From: Klebsiella sp. RHBSTW-00484 | GTDB lineage: Bacteria; Pseudomonadota; Gammaproteobacteria; Enterobacterales; Enterobacteriaceae | Length of the DNA: 64,000 bases | NCBI RefSeq assembly: GCF_013705725.1 | Contig: NZ_CP055481.1 | Coordinates: 1,674,001-1,738,000, forward strand | Direction: 5' to 3' | Shown: in pieces, positions 9,946 through 20,563 of the stretch | How the letters are laid out: each line of letters begins with the position of its first letter | Position numbering within the stretch: position 1 is the stretch's first letter | Program-made: the position numbers and the translations under genes | Notes under the pieces: generated by a model | Databases searched by the model: none | What the model saw: the letters and a program-made list of their open reading frames with translations, nothing else | Told to the model about the DNA's origin: nothing

Positions 9946-11136
9946 TTACAGCACCTTATGCGGGCCGAAGCACTCGTAATGAATGTTCTCGCTGTTTACG
10001 CCCAGCTCAACCAACTGCTTCGCGGCAAACTGCATAAACGCCACCGGGCCGCACAGATAAAACTGCATCTGCGGGTCGCTGAGCTTGTCGGCCAGTACCG
10101 ATAAATCCATCAAACCTTCGCTATTAAACTGTGCCGCCTGGCGGTCTGCTTCGTTCGGGTTGCGGTACCAGACATGAGAAGTAAACTTCGGCAGGCTTGC
10201 CCCCAGCGCTTTTACCTCGTCTGCAAAGGCGTGAACGTCACCGTTTTCTGCGGCATGGAACCAGTTAACCTGCGCCGGATGTTGCGCTTTCGCCAGCACA
10301 TCCAGCATCGCCAGCATCGGCGTTTGGCCGACGCCGCCGGAGAGCAGCGTGACCGGCGTTTGCACAGCGACGTTGAGGAAGAAATCTCCTGCCGGTGCCG
10401 CCAGATAAATCACATCCCCTTCTTTGGCTGAGTGATGCAGCCAGCTCGACACCTGACCGCCATCTTCACGTTTCACCGCAATGCGGTAACCCTTACCATC
10501 AGGCTTGCGGGTCAGGGAGTACTGACGGATTTCCTGATGCGGAAAACCTTCCGGCTTCAGCCAGACCGCCAGATATTGGCCTGGATAATATTCAGCTACG
10601 GCACTGCCGTCGACAGGTTCAAATTCAAAGCTGGTTATGAGTGCGCTACGCGGGGTTTTCTTCACGATGCGGAACGCACGGGTCCCTTCCCAGCCGCCGG
10701 TTTTGCTGGCGCTTTCGCTATAGATTTCCGCTTCACGATTGATAAAGACGTTGGCCAGCACGCCGTAAGCTTTGCCCCAGGCGTCCAGCACTTCCTGGCC
10801 CGGACTGAACATTTCGTCCAGGGTGGCCAGCAGATGGGTACCGACAATATTGTACTGCTCTGGTTGGATCTGGAAGCTGGTGTGCTTCTGAGCAATTTTC
10901 TCGACCGCCGGCAGCAGGGCGGGCAGGTTCTCAAGATTACTGGCATAGGCAGCAATCGCGTTAAACAGTGCTTCACGCTGATCGCCATTGCGCTGGTTAC
11001 TCATGTTAAAAATTTCTTTGAGTTCAGGGTTATGCGTAAACATGCGATCGTAAAAATGGGCGGTCAGCTTTGGACCGGTTTCAACCAGCAGGGGAATGGT
11101 GGCTTTCACCGTTGCGATGGTTTGGGCGTCGAGCAT
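9946..11136 (-). CDS. hmp: Flavohemoglobin, nitric oxide dioxygenase
   Basis: 396 residues, the same length as E. coli Hmp. The N-terminal globin domain (about 1-138) includes the proximal histidine region [12 protein letters not shown]. The FAD domain has RQYSLTRKP. The C-terminal NAD(P)H domain has [15 protein letters not shown] and ends with [10 protein letters not shown]. It oxidises NO to nitrate using O2 and NAD(P)H, protecting the cell from nitrosative stress. It is transcribed divergently from glyA. The upstream region has an NsrR-type palindrome at 11164-11186, which fits NO-controlled derepression. Confidence 0.98.
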   Translation of the reverse strand: MLDAQTIATVKATIPLLVETGPKLTAHFYDRMFTHNPELKEIFNMSNQRNGDQREALFNAIAAYASNLENLPALLPAVEKIAQKHTSFQIQPEQYNIVGTHLLATLDEMFSPGQEVLDAWGKAYGVLANVFINREAEIYSESASKTGGWEGTRAFRIVKKTPRSALITSFEFEPVDGSAVAEYYPGQYLAVWLKPEGFPHQEIRQYSLTRKPDGKGYRIAVKREDGGQVSSWLHHSAKEGDVIYLAAPAGDFFLNVAVQTPVTLLSGGVGQTPMLAMLDVLAKAQHPAQVNWFHAAENGDVHAFADEVKALGASLPKFTSHVWYRNPNEADRQAAQFNSEGLMDLSVLADKLSDPQMQFYLCGPVAFMQFAAKQLVELGVNSENIHYECFGPHKVL

Positions 11137-11163
11137 AGCAGCTTCCTTATATGAGTTATTTTA

Positions 11164-11186
11164 ATGATGTATTTTATATGCATCTT
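11164..11186 (-). promoter_or_regulatory. NsrR-type operator of hmp
   Basis: Read leftward, the site begins AAGATGCATATAAAATACAT, close to the known NsrR palindrome in which AAGATGCAT half-sites face each other. It lies about 30-50 bases upstream of the hmp start codon. The assignment is from the motif and the known control of hmp. Confidence 0.75.
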
Positions 11187-11247
11187 ATAAAAATAACCCT
11201 GCTTTGTAAATGGTTCTTTAACACTTTGCCGTAAGGTGGTTACAACA

Positions 11248-11260
11248 TGAATTATTTGCA
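11248..11260. promoter_or_regulatory. Possible MetR site upstream of glyA
   Basis: tgaattatttgca approximates the MetR consensus TGAANNTNNTTCA with one or two mismatches. MetR activates both glyA and hmp in E. coli from this intergenic region. The match is imperfect, so this is suggestive only. Confidence 0.4.
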
Positions 11261-11329
11261 TCACAAACCTGAAAAGAAATCCGTTGATAATCTCAGGAAC
11301 GTTATTGCTCAAAGCCTTGTGTAATGCGG

Positions 11330-11345
11330 AGCCAATCGTTTGCGT
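11330..11345. promoter_or_regulatory. PurR-type operator upstream of glyA
   Basis: On the minus strand the 16 bases read ACGCAAACGATTGGCT. The left half is a perfect PurR half-site (ACGCAAACG) and the right half is degenerate. glyA is a known PurR target. The site lies about 120 bases before the glyA start. Confidence 0.7.
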
Positions 11346-11462
11346 AAAATCATTTGTCAAGACCTGTTATCACAGAATGATTCAGTTATACTGTGGGCCG
11401 TTGTCCGATTGGACCGCCTTTTTAGGCCGAAATTTTATCGTTAGCTGAGTCAGGAGATGCGG

Positions 11463-12716
11463 ATGTTAAAGCGTGAAATGAACATTGCCGATTATGATGC
11501 CGAACTGTGGCAGGCTATGGAGCAGGAAAAAGTACGTCAGGAAGAGCACATCGAACTGATCGCCTCCGAGAACTACACCAGCCCGCGTGTTATGCAGGCG
11601 CAGGGTTCTCAGCTGACCAACAAATACGCTGAAGGATATCCGGGCAAGCGCTACTACGGCGGCTGCGAATACGTGGATATCGTTGAGCAACTGGCTATCG
11701 ACCGTGCAAAAGAGCTGTTCGGCGCTGACTACGCTAACGTTCAGCCGCACTCCGGTTCTCAGGCTAACTTCGCGGTCTACACCGCGCTGCTGCAACCGGG
11801 CGATACCGTTCTGGGTATGAACCTGGCGCAGGGTGGTCACCTGACTCACGGCTCCCCGGTTAACTTCTCCGGTAAACTTTACAACATCATCCCTTACGGC
11901 ATCGATGAGTCCGGTAAAATTGACTATGAGGACATGGCTAAGCAGGCGCAGACCCACAAACCGAAGATGATTATCGGCGGCTTCTCCGCTTACTCCGGTG
12001 TGGTTGACTGGGCAAAAATGCGTGAAATCGCAGACAGCATTGGCGCATACCTGTTCGTTGATATGGCCCACGTTGCCGGTCTCATTGCTGCTGATGTTTA
12101 CCCGAACCCGGTTCCGCACGCTCACGTTGTCACCACGACTACCCACAAAACCCTGGCGGGTCCGCGCGGCGGCCTGATCCTGGCGAAAGGCGGTAGCGAA
12201 GAGCTGTACAAAAAACTGAACTCAGCCGTATTCCCAAGCGCTCAGGGCGGCCCGCTGATGCACGTCATCGCGGCGAAAGCCGTGGCGCTGAAAGAAGCGA
12301 TGGAACCAGAGTTCAAAGTCTACCAGCAGCAGGTTGCGAAAAACGCTAAAGCGATGGTGGAAGTGTTCCTGAACCGCGGCTACAAAGTGGTGTCTGGCGG
12401 TACGGAAAACCACCTGTTCCTGCTGGATCTGGTCGACAAAAACCTGACCGGTAAGGAAGCTGACGCGGCGCTGGGTCGTGCCAACATCACCGTCAACAAA
12501 AACAGCGTACCGAACGATCCGAAGAGCCCGTTCGTGACGTCCGGTATCCGTATCGGTTCTCCGGCGGTCACTCGTCGCGGCTTTAAAGAAGCGGAAGTGA
12601 AAGAGCTGGCTGGCTGGATGTGCGATGTGCTGGACAATATCAATGACGAAGCGGTCATTGAGCGCGTGAAGGGTAAAGTGCTGGATATCTGCGCTCGCTT
12701 CCCGGTTTACGCATAA
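11463..12716 (+). CDS. glyA: Serine hydroxymethyltransferase
   Basis: 417 residues from ATG 11463; the start two codons further upstream is less likely because [16 protein letters not shown] is the standard N-terminus. The pyridoxal-phosphate lysine lies in [16 protein letters not shown], and [36 protein letters not shown] is the typical substrate-binding start. It interconverts serine and glycine and makes 5,10-methylene-tetrahydrofolate. The gene stands alone between the hmp/glyA divergent control region and a strong terminator. Confidence 0.98.
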   Translation: MLKREMNIADYDAELWQAMEQEKVRQEEHIELIASENYTSPRVMQAQGSQLTNKYAEGYPGKRYYGGCEYVDIVEQLAIDRAKELFGADYANVQPHSGSQANFAVYTALLQPGDTVLGMNLAQGGHLTHGSPVNFSGKLYNIIPYGIDESGKIDYEDMAKQAQTHKPKMIIGGFSAYSGVVDWAKMREIADSIGAYLFVDMAHVAGLIAADVYPNPVPHAHVVTTTTHKTLAGPRGGLILAKGGSEELYKKLNSAVFPSAQGGPLMHVIAAKAVALKEAMEPEFKVYQQQVAKNAKAMVEVFLNRGYKVVSGGTENHLFLLDLVDKNLTGKEADAALGRANITVNKNSVPNDPKSPFVTSGIRIGSPAVTRRGFKEAEVKELAGWMCDVLDNINDEAVIERVKGKVLDICARFPVYA

Positions 12717-12735
12717 CGCTGAGTTGTTTAAAGCG

Positions 12736-12764
12736 AAAAAAAGGCCGCGATTGCGGCCTTTTTT
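12736..12764 (+). terminator. Terminator between glyA and yphA
   Basis: Stem ggccgc/gcggcc extended by seven A on the left and six T on the right, with the loop gatt. The symmetry allows termination of both glyA and the convergent yphA. Confidence 0.93.
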
Positions 12765-12776
12765 GCGTCTGGGGGA

Positions 12777-13199
12777 TTAACGTCGGTCGAGTGAAATAGC
12801 GCCAGGCCCGGTTATCGCCAGTAGCAGAAAGGCTCCGGCAATACTGACGTTTTTCCAGAAGTTAATCATATTCGGCAGTACCGCATCGCCGGACATATCC
12901 CAATAATGATGGCCAATAACCGCCGTGCCCAGGGTATAAAAAATAAAGAGCACCGCCAGCGGTCGGGTGAAAAAGCCCAGCACAATCAAAATGGCCGCCG
13001 GGACTTCCATAATGATGGCAATAATCGCCGCCAGCGTCGGCATCGGCGCGCCGGATGAAGCCATATATTGCACCGTACCGCTAAAGCCCAGCAGTTTTGG
13101 GTAGCCAAAAAGAATAAACAGAACCACCACCGCGATACGGGCAATCAACAGCAGTAGGGAGCGGGAAGAGCCAAAATCAAAATAGCGTAGTGTGTTCAT
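12777..13199 (-). CDS. yphA: YphA, DoxX-family inner-membrane protein
   Basis: 140 residues from ATG 13199 ([10 protein letters not shown]), the same length as and very similar to E. coli YphA. An upstream in-frame start at 13244 would add 15 residues but has no support. There are four hydrophobic helices ([73 protein letters not shown]), as in DoxX/DoxD proteins. Its biochemical role is unknown. In E. coli it lies at the other end of the yph cluster; here it sits between glyA and yphH. Confidence 0.88.
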   Translation of the reverse strand: MNTLRYFDFGSSRSLLLLIARIAVVVLFILFGYPKLLGFSGTVQYMASSGAPMPTLAAIIAIIMEVPAAILIVLGFFTRPLAVLFIFYTLGTAVIGHHYWDMSGDAVLPNMINFWKNVSIAGAFLLLAITGPGAISLDRR

Positions 13200-13273
13200 A
13201 ATCAGCTCGTTATGAGAGACGTGTGATTTAAACGTAATACACAATTTTGCGCTCCGCCACGCGCCGCTCGCGA

Positions 13274-14467
13274 TTAACGCAGCGTTTGTAACTGCTCCTC
13301 AACGTACAGATAACCGATCCCCATTAGCTGCTGTGCGCGGGTCAGCTTGCCAAAGCCGATTTGGGTAGCGCGGGTTCGCGGGGCATCACGGTGATCAAAC
13401 GGATTGAAACCAGTTTGTTTGATGATGGTATTTAGCCATTCCTCGCCAAAGCCGCAGCTGCGACCGTACAATAAGATATTGTTTATATTTAATATATTTA
13501 GGAAGTTGTAGAGGCTAAGCCCGATGGCATTTGCCGAGTCCTCAACCCATGTATGCAGCCGGGAATCACCCTGCTGCCATTTTTCAATTAAAGCATCGAT
13601 GGTGAGCGCTTCCGGATTATCCGCGAGGTCGGGCTGTGTTTTAAGCCACATCCTTGCCTGTTTTTTTAAGGCGCTGAGGGAGGCCACGGTCTCCAGGCAG
13701 CCGTATCGCCCGCAGTCGCAGGCCACACCATCAGGATTGATAATCGTGTGGCCGATTTGTCCACTGCCGTAAAGGCTACCGCGCCAGACCTGGTCGTTGA
13801 TAACGAATGAGGAGCCAATACCGTAATCAACGTTGATCACGCAAAAATCCCGGTACTGCCCGTCGTTTTGCCATTTTTCCGCCAGCGCCAGCATCACGCA
13901 GTCGTTATCGACCATGACGCGCACATTGAGCTTTTCCTCCAGCAGATATTTCATCTCCACGGGTTGCTTCCAGGGAGCCTGCGGCATGGTTTGTGAGACT
14001 CCCGTTCCCGCATCAACCTGTCCATGAACCGCCAGCGCCAGATTGATTTTGCGATTTGGCCAATGCTTACGGAACTGATGCCAGCATTTCTCAATGGCAG
14101 CCAACAATGCCTGAGGGGTTGGGGCATCAATGGCATGGTATTCCACATCACCTTTCGCGCTCAGGCAGGCGTTACCAAGCTGACACTCGATGCTGGTTGG
14201 CGTGATATTCATGCACAATGTCCAGTCGCCATCGGGCGCGATAAGCCAGGCACCGCTGCTATGCCCGCGCGACAGACGATCGTCCTGTACATTAACGACG
14301 CGTCCTTCCTCCTCCAGCTCCTGGAGAATATTACTGACCGCAGGGATAGAGATTTGCGCCAGCCGCGCGAGTGTCGATTTACTAGCCCGTTTCTTGCGAT
14401 ACAGGTATTCCAGTAGTACGCCTTTGTTGTAATGGCGAATTTGCTGATTGTTAATGCAGGCTTTCAT
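13274..14467 (-). CDS. yphH: YphH, ROK-family transcriptional regulator
   Basis: 397 residues. An N-terminal winged helix ([39 protein letters not shown]) is followed by a ROK sugar-kinase-like domain with [26 protein letters not shown] and the zinc-type signature [26 protein letters not shown] (His plus three Cys). It is divergent from yphG. Such ROK proteins repress sugar-uptake genes until a sugar or sugar phosphate binds, so this is the probable regulator of yphGFEDCB. Identical 10-bp repeats near both start codons may be its sites. Confidence 0.9.
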   Translation of the reverse strand: MKACINNQQIRHYNKGVLLEYLYRKKRASKSTLARLAQISIPAVSNILQELEEEGRVVNVQDDRLSRGHSSGAWLIAPDGDWTLCMNITPTSIECQLGNACLSAKGDVEYHAIDAPTPQALLAAIEKCWHQFRKHWPNRKINLALAVHGQVDAGTGVSQTMPQAPWKQPVEMKYLLEEKLNVRVMVDNDCVMLALAEKWQNDGQYRDFCVINVDYGIGSSFVINDQVWRGSLYGSGQIGHTIINPDGVACDCGRYGCLETVASLSALKKQARMWLKTQPDLADNPEALTIDALIEKWQQGDSRLHTWVEDSANAIGLSLYNFLNILNINNILLYGRSCGFGEEWLNTIIKQTGFNPFDHRDAPRTRATQIGFGKLTRAQQLMGIGYLYVEEQLQTLR

Positions 14468-14476
14468 AAACTAAAC

Positions 14477-14571
14477 CTTGTTAACTAAATTGCGTGATTA
14501 TTGTGCGTAAAAGCCGTGATTCTGTCTATTAAACTGCTCTCATTATTTCACTTCAGTATGTCTTGTTAACT
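14477..14571. promoter_or_regulatory. yphH-yphG divergent region with a repeated CTTGTTAACT box
   Basis: cttgttaact occurs exactly twice in this short gap, at 14477-14486 (next to the yphH start) and 14562-14571 (next to the yphG ribosome site). The copies are in the same orientation and 85 bp apart, about eight helical turns. The boxes contain the palindrome GTTAAC. They are reasonable candidates for YphH binding, by position only. Confidence 0.5.
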
Positions 14572-14582
14572 TTGAGGGCATT

Positions 14583-17500
14583 ATGAGTTCAGTAAACGTT
14601 TGGCAGGAAACGGTACAGATTCCAACCTATGAAACGGGGGCGCAGGATACTCACCCCATGTTTCTGGAGAATCGGGTTTATCAAGGGTCTTCCGGGGCAG
14701 TGTATCCCTATGGTGTGACGGATACGCTGAGCGAGGATAAAACGCTGAAGGCCTGGCAGGCCGTATGGCTGGAAAACGACTATATCAAGGTCATGATTCT
14801 GCCCCAGTTAGGGGGGCGCGTACATCGTGCCTGGGATAAGGTCAGACAGCGCGATTTCGTTTATCACAATGATGTCATCAAACCTGCTCTGGTGGGACTG
14901 CTTGGCCCATGGATCTCAGGGGGAATAGAGTTCAACTGGCCGCAGCACCATCGTCCGACGACCTATATGCCGGTGGACTTTACCATTAGCGAAAATGATG
15001 ATGGTTCAAAAACCGTTTGGGTTGGCGAGACAGAGCCGATGCATGGGCTGCAGGTAATGACCGGATTTACGCTGCGCCCGGAGCGTGCGGCGCTGGAAAT
15101 TGGCAGCCGGGTCTACAACAACAATGCTACCCCGCGCCATTTCTTATGGTGGGCGAATCCGGCGGTGAAAGGCGGCGACGGGCATCAAAGCGTATTCCCG
15201 CCGGATGTGACTGCGGTATTTGATCACGGCAAACGTGCGGTTTCAGCCTTCCCGATCGCCACTGGCACTTATTACAAGGTGGACTACTCGGCTGGCGTCG
15301 ATATCTCACGCTATAAGAACGTCCCGGTCCCGACCTCCTACATGGCTGAAAAATCAGAGTACGATTTTGTCGGCGCCTGGTGCCATGATGAAAATGGCGG
15401 GCTACTGCACGTCGCGGATCATCACATTGCGCCGGGGAAAAAGCAGTGGAGCTGGGGCTATAGCGAATTCGGCCAGGCATGGGATAAAAATCTGACCGAT
15501 GAGAACGGGCCTTATATCGAACTGATGACCGGTATTTTTGCCGACAACCAGCCTGACTTTACCTGGCTCGATCCGTTTGAAGAAAAACGCTTCGAGCAAT
15601 ATTTCCTGCCTTACCATTCACTGGGCATGGTGCAGAACGCTTCACGTGATGCGGTGATTAAGCTGCAACGCGAAGACGGCGGCATAGCATGGGGCGTCTA
15701 TGCCATTTCTCCTCTTACCGCACATCGTATTACCCTTCGTGAAGAGGGCAATCCGCATCCGCTGCTGGATGAAATGATTGAGCTGACGCCATGCGCCGCC
15801 GTTCAGGGCGCGCTAGCCGGTATCGATCCTGCTCGCCTGACGATGGAATTGCTCGATAGTTATGGCAAGTGCGTTTTGCGTTATCAGGAGCATCAACCGC
15901 AGGAATTACCGTTGCCAGAAGTGGCGATAACGCCGTTAAGCGCGGGCGAGATAAACAGCGTCGATGAGGCGTGGTTTATTGGTCAGCACCTGGAGCAGTA
16001 TCACCACGCCAGCCGTTCACCTTTCGACTATTACCTTCGCGGCATTGAACTGGATCCACAGGATTACCGCTGCAACCTGGCGCTGGCGATGCTGGAATAT
16101 AATCGCGCAGACTACCCACGAACTATCGATTATGCGACTCGGGCGCTGACGCGTGCCCATCAATTGAATAAAAACCCCCAGTGCGGCCAGGCCAGCATGA
16201 TCCGCGCCAGTGCCAGAGAGCGTCTACAGCAATGGCACGATGCACAAGAGGATTTTTGGCGTGCGGTGTGGAGCGGCAACAGCAAAGCGGGTGGATATTA
16301 TGGGCTTGCCAGGCTGGCTACGCGAAACGAGCGTTATGACGATGCGTTGAGTTTCTGTCGGCAAAGCCTGCTGGCGTGCCCGACTAACCAGGACGTGCTG
16401 TCTCTGGAAACCTTGTTACTGCATCTCACTGGGCGTCGCCGCGAGGCACAGCAGCACGTCGAGGAACTGCTGCGCGATTATCCTCTGAATCCCACGCTCT
16501 GGTGGATAAAGGCGACGCTATCAGAAGCGGAGCCGGATTACGCGCAATGGGTTGGCGTCTGCCAGTCGCGGGATATTAACGCCCTGCAAACTGCCGGATT
16601 ATTGCTGAGCTGGGGAATGGCCAACCGGGCGAAGGCCGTGCTGGCCAGGCTTAACTGTCTGAAAACGTTGCCGCTCTATTTACAAGCCAGCCTGAGCGAG
16701 GGGAATGAGCGCACTGCGCTGATAAATCGCGCTCGCGAGGTATTTCCTGACTTTGTGCGTTTCCCCAATTTGCTGGTGGAAGTGGCGGCGCTGGAGAATA
16801 TCACCGAGTGCTATTTTGCTCAGCACCTGCTCGCCTGCTTCCACTATAGTCGCCGTAACTATGAGAAAGCGACTCGTCTATGGCATCGCTGCGTTGAAAT
16901 GGCTCCTGATTTTGCCGATGCATGGCGAGGGCTGGCAATTCATGCATGGAATAAGCAAGGTAATACTGATCTAGCGGCAACGTATCTGGATAAAGCCTGC
17001 GCTCAGCAGTCGGAAGATGCGCGTTTGCTCTTTGAACGCGATCTGCTGGATAAGTTGACCGCGACGGAGCCGGAAAAACGTCTTTCCCGGCTAGAAGCCC
17101 ATCTCGCGACGGCGTTGAAGCGTGACGATTTAACTGCGGAGTTGCTGCATCTTTGGCATCTTACCGGGAAAACTGAGCAGGCGGCCAGCGTGCTCTCCTC
17201 GCGTAAATTTCACCCCTGGGAAGGCGGTGAAGGAAAAGTAACCAGCCAGTTTGTTATCAACCAACTATTGCGTGCCTGGCAGCATATCCACCAGCAGCAA
17301 CCGCAGCAGGCAGAAGCGCTGCTGTTATCGGCACTGCACTATCCGGATAACCTTAGCGAAGGGCGGCTACCGGGACAGACCGATAACGATATCTGGTTTT
17401 GGCTGGGAGTCTGCGCCAGACAGCAGGGGATGGAAGAGCGTGCTGTCGAATGTTTCCACAAGGCGGCGTTGGGCGACCGGACGATCAATATTCATAGCTA

Positions 17501-17864
17501 TTACAACGATCAGCCGGTGGACTATCTCTTCTGGCAAGGCGTAGCTCTGCGGGTGCTCGGCGATCGCCTGGCCAGTGAAAAGCTTTTCACTGAAATGTTG
17601 CAGTGGGTTCAGCATATGGAAACTGCGCAAATCGAGGCCGATTTCTTCGCGGTATCTCAGCCGGATCTGCTGGCGTTATATGCCGATATCCAAAAACAAC
17701 ATCAGGAGAAATGTTTGTTTGTGCGCACTCTGGCAACGGCAGGATTAGGGGGGGGAGCGCAATACGAACAGGCGCTTTCCGAACTAGAAATGCTGAATCC
17801 AGCCTGGGCAAAAGCAGCGTTGTTCCGAAAGGCAATGCCGTTTGTACTGCACCTCATTAACTAA
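14583..17864 (+). CDS. yphG: YphG, large cytoplasmic protein with mutarotase-like N-terminal domain and TPR repeats
   Basis: 1093 residues, the same length as E. coli YphG. Residues about 1-400 form a galactose-mutarotase-like beta-sandwich domain of the type annotated DUF5107/DUF4380 (VMILPQLGGRVHRAWDKVRQ, GPWISGGIEFNWPQHHRPTT, HFLWWANPAVKGGDG). Residues about 480 onward are helical TPR-type repeats (DYRCNLALAMLEYNRADYPRTIDYATRAL; NYEKATRLWHRCVEMAPDFADAWRGLA). There is no signal peptide or membrane helix, so it works in the cytoplasm, presumably on whatever the YphDEF importer brings in. Conserved His/Asp/Glu in the first domain would suit sugar binding or hydrolysis, but no reaction is established. 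It is the first gene of the rightward yph operon. Confidence 0.88.
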   Translation: MSSVNVWQETVQIPTYETGAQDTHPMFLENRVYQGSSGAVYPYGVTDTLSEDKTLKAWQAVWLENDYIKVMILPQLGGRVHRAWDKVRQRDFVYHNDVIKPALVGLLGPWISGGIEFNWPQHHRPTTYMPVDFTISENDDGSKTVWVGETEPMHGLQVMTGFTLRPERAALEIGSRVYNNNATPRHFLWWANPAVKGGDGHQSVFPPDVTAVFDHGKRAVSAFPIATGTYYKVDYSAGVDISRYKNVPVPTSYMAEKSEYDFVGAWCHDENGGLLHVADHHIAPGKKQWSWGYSEFGQAWDKNLTDENGPYIELMTGIFADNQPDFTWLDPFEEKRFEQYFLPYHSLGMVQNASRDAVIKLQREDGGIAWGVYAISPLTAHRITLREEGNPHPLLDEMIELTPCAAVQGALAGIDPARLTMELLDSYGKCVLRYQEHQPQELPLPEVAITPLSAGEINSVDEAWFIGQHLEQYHHASRSPFDYYLRGIELDPQDYRCNLALAMLEYNRADYPRTIDYATRALTRAHQLNKNPQCGQASMIRASARERLQQWHDAQEDFWRAVWSGNSKAGGYYGLARLATRNERYDDALSFCRQSLLACPTNQDVLSLETLLLHLTGRRREAQQHVEELLRDYPLNPTLWWIKATLSEAEPDYAQWVGVCQSRDINALQTAGLLLSWGMANRAKAVLARLNCLKTLPLYLQASLSEGNERTALINRAREVFPDFVRFPNLLVEVAALENITECYFAQHLLACFHYSRRNYEKATRLWHRCVEMAPDFADAWRGLAIHAWNKQGNTDLAATYLDKACAQQSEDARLLFERDLLDKLTATEPEKRLSRLEAHLATALKRDDLTAELLHLWHLTGKTEQAASVLSSRKFHPWEGGEGKVTSQFVINQLLRAWQHIHQQQPQQAEALLLSALHYPDNLSEGRLPGQTDNDIWFWLGVCARQQGMEERAVECFHKAALGDRTINIHSYYNDQPVDYLFWQGVALRVLGDRLASEKLFTEMLQWVQHMETAQIEADFFAVSQPDLLALYADIQKQHQEKCLFVRTLATAGLGGGAQYEQALSELEMLNPAWAKAALFRKAMPFVLHLIN

Positions 17865-18004
17865 AGAGTGTTTACTGTAATCTTTGAGCGGCCTGACCCG
17901 CCGCTTTTCCTGAGATGTTTAGAATATGTGAAATCGTTCGGCGGCATGCCCATCTGCCGCCGGAATTAAACAACAATAAATGCCTGACCCTACAGGAGGC
18001 ACGT

Positions 18005-18988
18005 ATGTCTAAAAACAAAGCAGTCTCATTTTTTTCATGTTTACTGTTAACGTTGTTGAGTATTTCATTCCCAGGTCTTAGCGCAGAAAAAGAGATCACC
18101 GTTGGGGCCATCTACCTTGATACGCAGGGCTATTATGCTGGCGTCCGGCAGGGGGTTCAGGATTCAGCAAAAAGCACCGAGTCGAAAATCCAACTGATTG
18201 AAACCAACGCCCAGGGCGATATCTCTAAAGAGAGTTCATTTATCGATACGCTGGTTGCGCGTAACGTAGACGCCATCATTCTTTCCGCTGTCTCAGAAAA
18301 CGGCAGTAGCCGTGCGGTTCGTCGGGCCAGTGAAGCCGGTATTCCGGTGATTTGTTACAACACATGCATCAATGAGAAAGGCGTAGATAAATATGTCTCT
18401 GCCTATCTGGTCGGCGACCCGCTAGAGTTCGGCAAAAAACTTGGTGATGCCGCAGCCGATTATTTCATTGCCAATAAAATCAGCGCGCCGAAAATTGCGG
18501 TCATCAACTGTGAAGCATTTGAAGTATGCGTACAGCGGCGGAAAGGTTTTGAAGCGGCGCTGAAGGCTCGCGTTCCTGATATGCAAATCGTCGCGAATCA
18601 GGAAGGCACCGTTCTTGATAAAGCCATCTCAGTTGGCGAGAAATTGATTATCTCCACGTCTGACCTCGACGCCATTATGGGTGAGTCTGGCGGTGCGACG
18701 CTGGGGGCCGTCAAAGCGGTTCGTAATCAGGGTAAAGTGGGTAAGATCGCCGTGTTTGGCTCTGATATGACGACGGAGATCGCTCAGGAGCTGCAAAGCT
18801 ATCAGGTGCTGAAAGCCGTCGTGGATATTTCCGGCAAGAAAATGGGCAATGCCGTTTTCGTGCAAACCATGAATGTCATTAACAAAACCCCGCCAGCCAA
18901 CAAAATTATTCCAGTAGATATCGATACCTACGTTAAATCTGAAGACGGTAAGCAGTGGCTGGCTACGCACGTCGACGGTCTGCCTTGA
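18005..18988 (+). CDS. yphF: YphF, periplasmic sugar-binding protein of an ABC importer
   Basis: 327 residues from ATG 18005, chosen because of the strong ribosome site caggaggc and the signal peptide that follows (KAVSFFSCLLLTLLSISFPGLSA, cleavage before EKE). The upstream in-frame start at 17915 would ruin the signal. The mature part is a type-I ribose/galactose-like binding protein (VGAIYLDTQGYYAGVRQGVQD, VDAIILSAVSENGSSRAVRRASEAGIPVICYN, GESGGATLGAVKAVRNQGK). Its ligand is unknown but likely a sugar. It follows yphG after 140 bases and precedes the ATPase and permease genes. Confidence 0.92.
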   Translation: MSKNKAVSFFSCLLLTLLSISFPGLSAEKEITVGAIYLDTQGYYAGVRQGVQDSAKSTESKIQLIETNAQGDISKESSFIDTLVARNVDAIILSAVSENGSSRAVRRASEAGIPVICYNTCINEKGVDKYVSAYLVGDPLEFGKKLGDAAADYFIANKISAPKIAVINCEAFEVCVQRRKGFEAALKARVPDMQIVANQEGTVLDKAISVGEKLIISTSDLDAIMGESGGATLGAVKAVRNQGKVGKIAVFGSDMTTEIAQELQSYQVLKAVVDISGKKMGNAVFVQTMNVINKTPPANKIIPVDIDTYVKSEDGKQWLATHVDGLP

Positions 18989-19021
18989 TAACCCCTATCA
19001 GTTAACTGAGGTAGAGATGTC

Positions 19022-20536
19022 ATGACGGTAATAGAAAAAACGTCGACGCCGGTTGCGAAGATCGTCGGGGGGAATAAGCGTTACCCTGGGGTTGTGGCGC
19101 TGGATAACGTTGATTTTACGCTCTCAAAAGGTGAGGTTCGGGCGCTATTGGGAAAGAATGGCGCAGGAAAATCCACTTTAATCCGCATGTTGACCGGCAG
19201 TGAAAGCCCGGATAGCGGCGAAATTTGGTTGAACGGAACCCGGCTTGAGGGTAACGATGCAACGCTGACGCGGCGCGCGGCAGAGTTAGGGGTCAGAGCC
19301 GTATATCAGGAGCTGAGCCTGGTTGAAGGATTAACGGTTGCGGAGAATCTCTGCCTTGGCCAGTGGCCGCGCCGTAATGGCATGATTGACCAGGGCATCA
19401 TGGCCCGCCAGGCCAGGGAAGCGTTGGCGGCGCTCGGTGTTGACGTCCCAGCGGATGCGCTGGTCGACACGCTTAGCCCGGCGCAAAAGCAGCTTGTTGA
19501 AATTGCTCGCGTGATGAAAGGTCAGCCGCAGGTCGTCATTCTTGATGAGCCGACCAGTTCGCTGGCGAATGCGGAGGTCGAGTTGGTGATCAATGCGGTG
19601 AAGAAAATGTCTGCGCTGGGCGTTGCCGTGGTTTATGTCAGTCATCGCATGGAGGAGATCCGCCGCATTGCTTCATGCGCCACGATTATGCGCGATGGTC
19701 AGGTTGCTGGCGATGTCACGCTGGAGAGTACGACAACGCAGGAAATCGTATCGCTGATGCTGGGAAGGGAGCATGTTGATCTTCCGCTGGTGAAGTCTAA
19801 GGAATCGCTGGCAACCCCGGTCCTACAGGTAGCCCAGTTGCGTCATCCGCCCAAGCTTCACAATATCAATTTTACATTGCACCGTGGTGAAGTGCTGGGT
19901 ATTGCCGGACTGCTGGGCTCGGGCCGTAGTGAGTTACTCAAGGCTATCATCGGCTTAGAAACGTTTGCTGATGGAAAAATCACGCTGAATGGTGCCAACA
20001 TTTCACATCCGCAATATACCGCGATGCTTAAGAGCGGCGTGGGCTATACCCCGGAAAACCGTAAGGAGGCGGGAATTATTCCGCTGCTGGGGGTGGATGA
20101 AAATACGGTGATGACCAATCGGCATAAAGTTAGCCAACGTGGCGTATTGAACTGGCAGCGGATTCAGGAGTTGACCGCGGCAGTCATGAGTCGCATGACA
20201 GTCAAAGCCGCAAATACCGAGACCGCAATCGGGACATTATCGGGCGGTAATCAGCAAAAAGTGGTGATTGGTCGCTGGGTTTACGCCGAAAGCGAAATTT
20301 TGTTGCTTGATGAGCCGACGCGCGGAGTCGATATCGAAGCCAAGCAGCAGATATACCGTATCGTGAGGGAACTGGCCGCCGAAGGTAAAAGCGTCATATT
20401 CATTTCCAGTGAAATAGAAGAGCTGCCTTTAGTCTGCGATCGTATTTTGCTGCTGCAAAACGGCGAGTTTACCCGCGAGCTTTTAGCCCCTGTAAATGTC
20501 GATGAATTAATGTCGGCAATTTTATCCACGCATTAG
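19022..20536 (+). CDS. yphE: YphE, ATP-binding protein of the sugar ABC importer (two ATPase domains)
   Basis: 504 residues with two fused ABC cassettes, as in RbsA/MglA/XylG. Cassette 1 has Walker A GKNGAGKST, a shortened signature LSPAQKQLVEIAR and Walker B VVILDEPTSS. Cassette 2 has a degenerate Walker A GLLGSGRSE, signature LSGGNQQKV and Walker B ILLLDEPTRGVD. The degenerate second P-loop is usual for this family. It powers uptake through YphD of the sugar delivered by YphF. The start is ATG 19022, preceded by gaggtagag. Confidence 0.95.
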   Translation: MTVIEKTSTPVAKIVGGNKRYPGVVALDNVDFTLSKGEVRALLGKNGAGKSTLIRMLTGSESPDSGEIWLNGTRLEGNDATLTRRAAELGVRAVYQELSLVEGLTVAENLCLGQWPRRNGMIDQGIMARQAREALAALGVDVPADALVDTLSPAQKQLVEIARVMKGQPQVVILDEPTSSLANAEVELVINAVKKMSALGVAVVYVSHRMEEIRRIASCATIMRDGQVAGDVTLESTTTQEIVSLMLGREHVDLPLVKSKESLATPVLQVAQLRHPPKLHNINFTLHRGEVLGIAGLLGSGRSELLKAIIGLETFADGKITLNGANISHPQYTAMLKSGVGYTPENRKEAGIIPLLGVDENTVMTNRHKVSQRGVLNWQRIQELTAAVMSRMTVKAANTETAIGTLSGGNQQKVVIGRWVYAESEILLLDEPTRGVDIEAKQQIYRIVRELAAEGKSVIFISSEIEELPLVCDRILLLQNGEFTRELLAPVNVDELMSAILSTH

Positions 20537-20563
20537 TCATTACGTTTACTGAGGAATTAAAAG

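Noticed and set aside
10432..11154. 240-codon open frame antisense to hmp
   Set aside because: Shadow of hmp; no ribosome site and no recognisable domain.
17915..18004. Longer N-terminus for YphF
   Set aside because: It places 30 charged residues before the signal peptide. A strong ribosome site, caggaggc, precedes ATG 18005.
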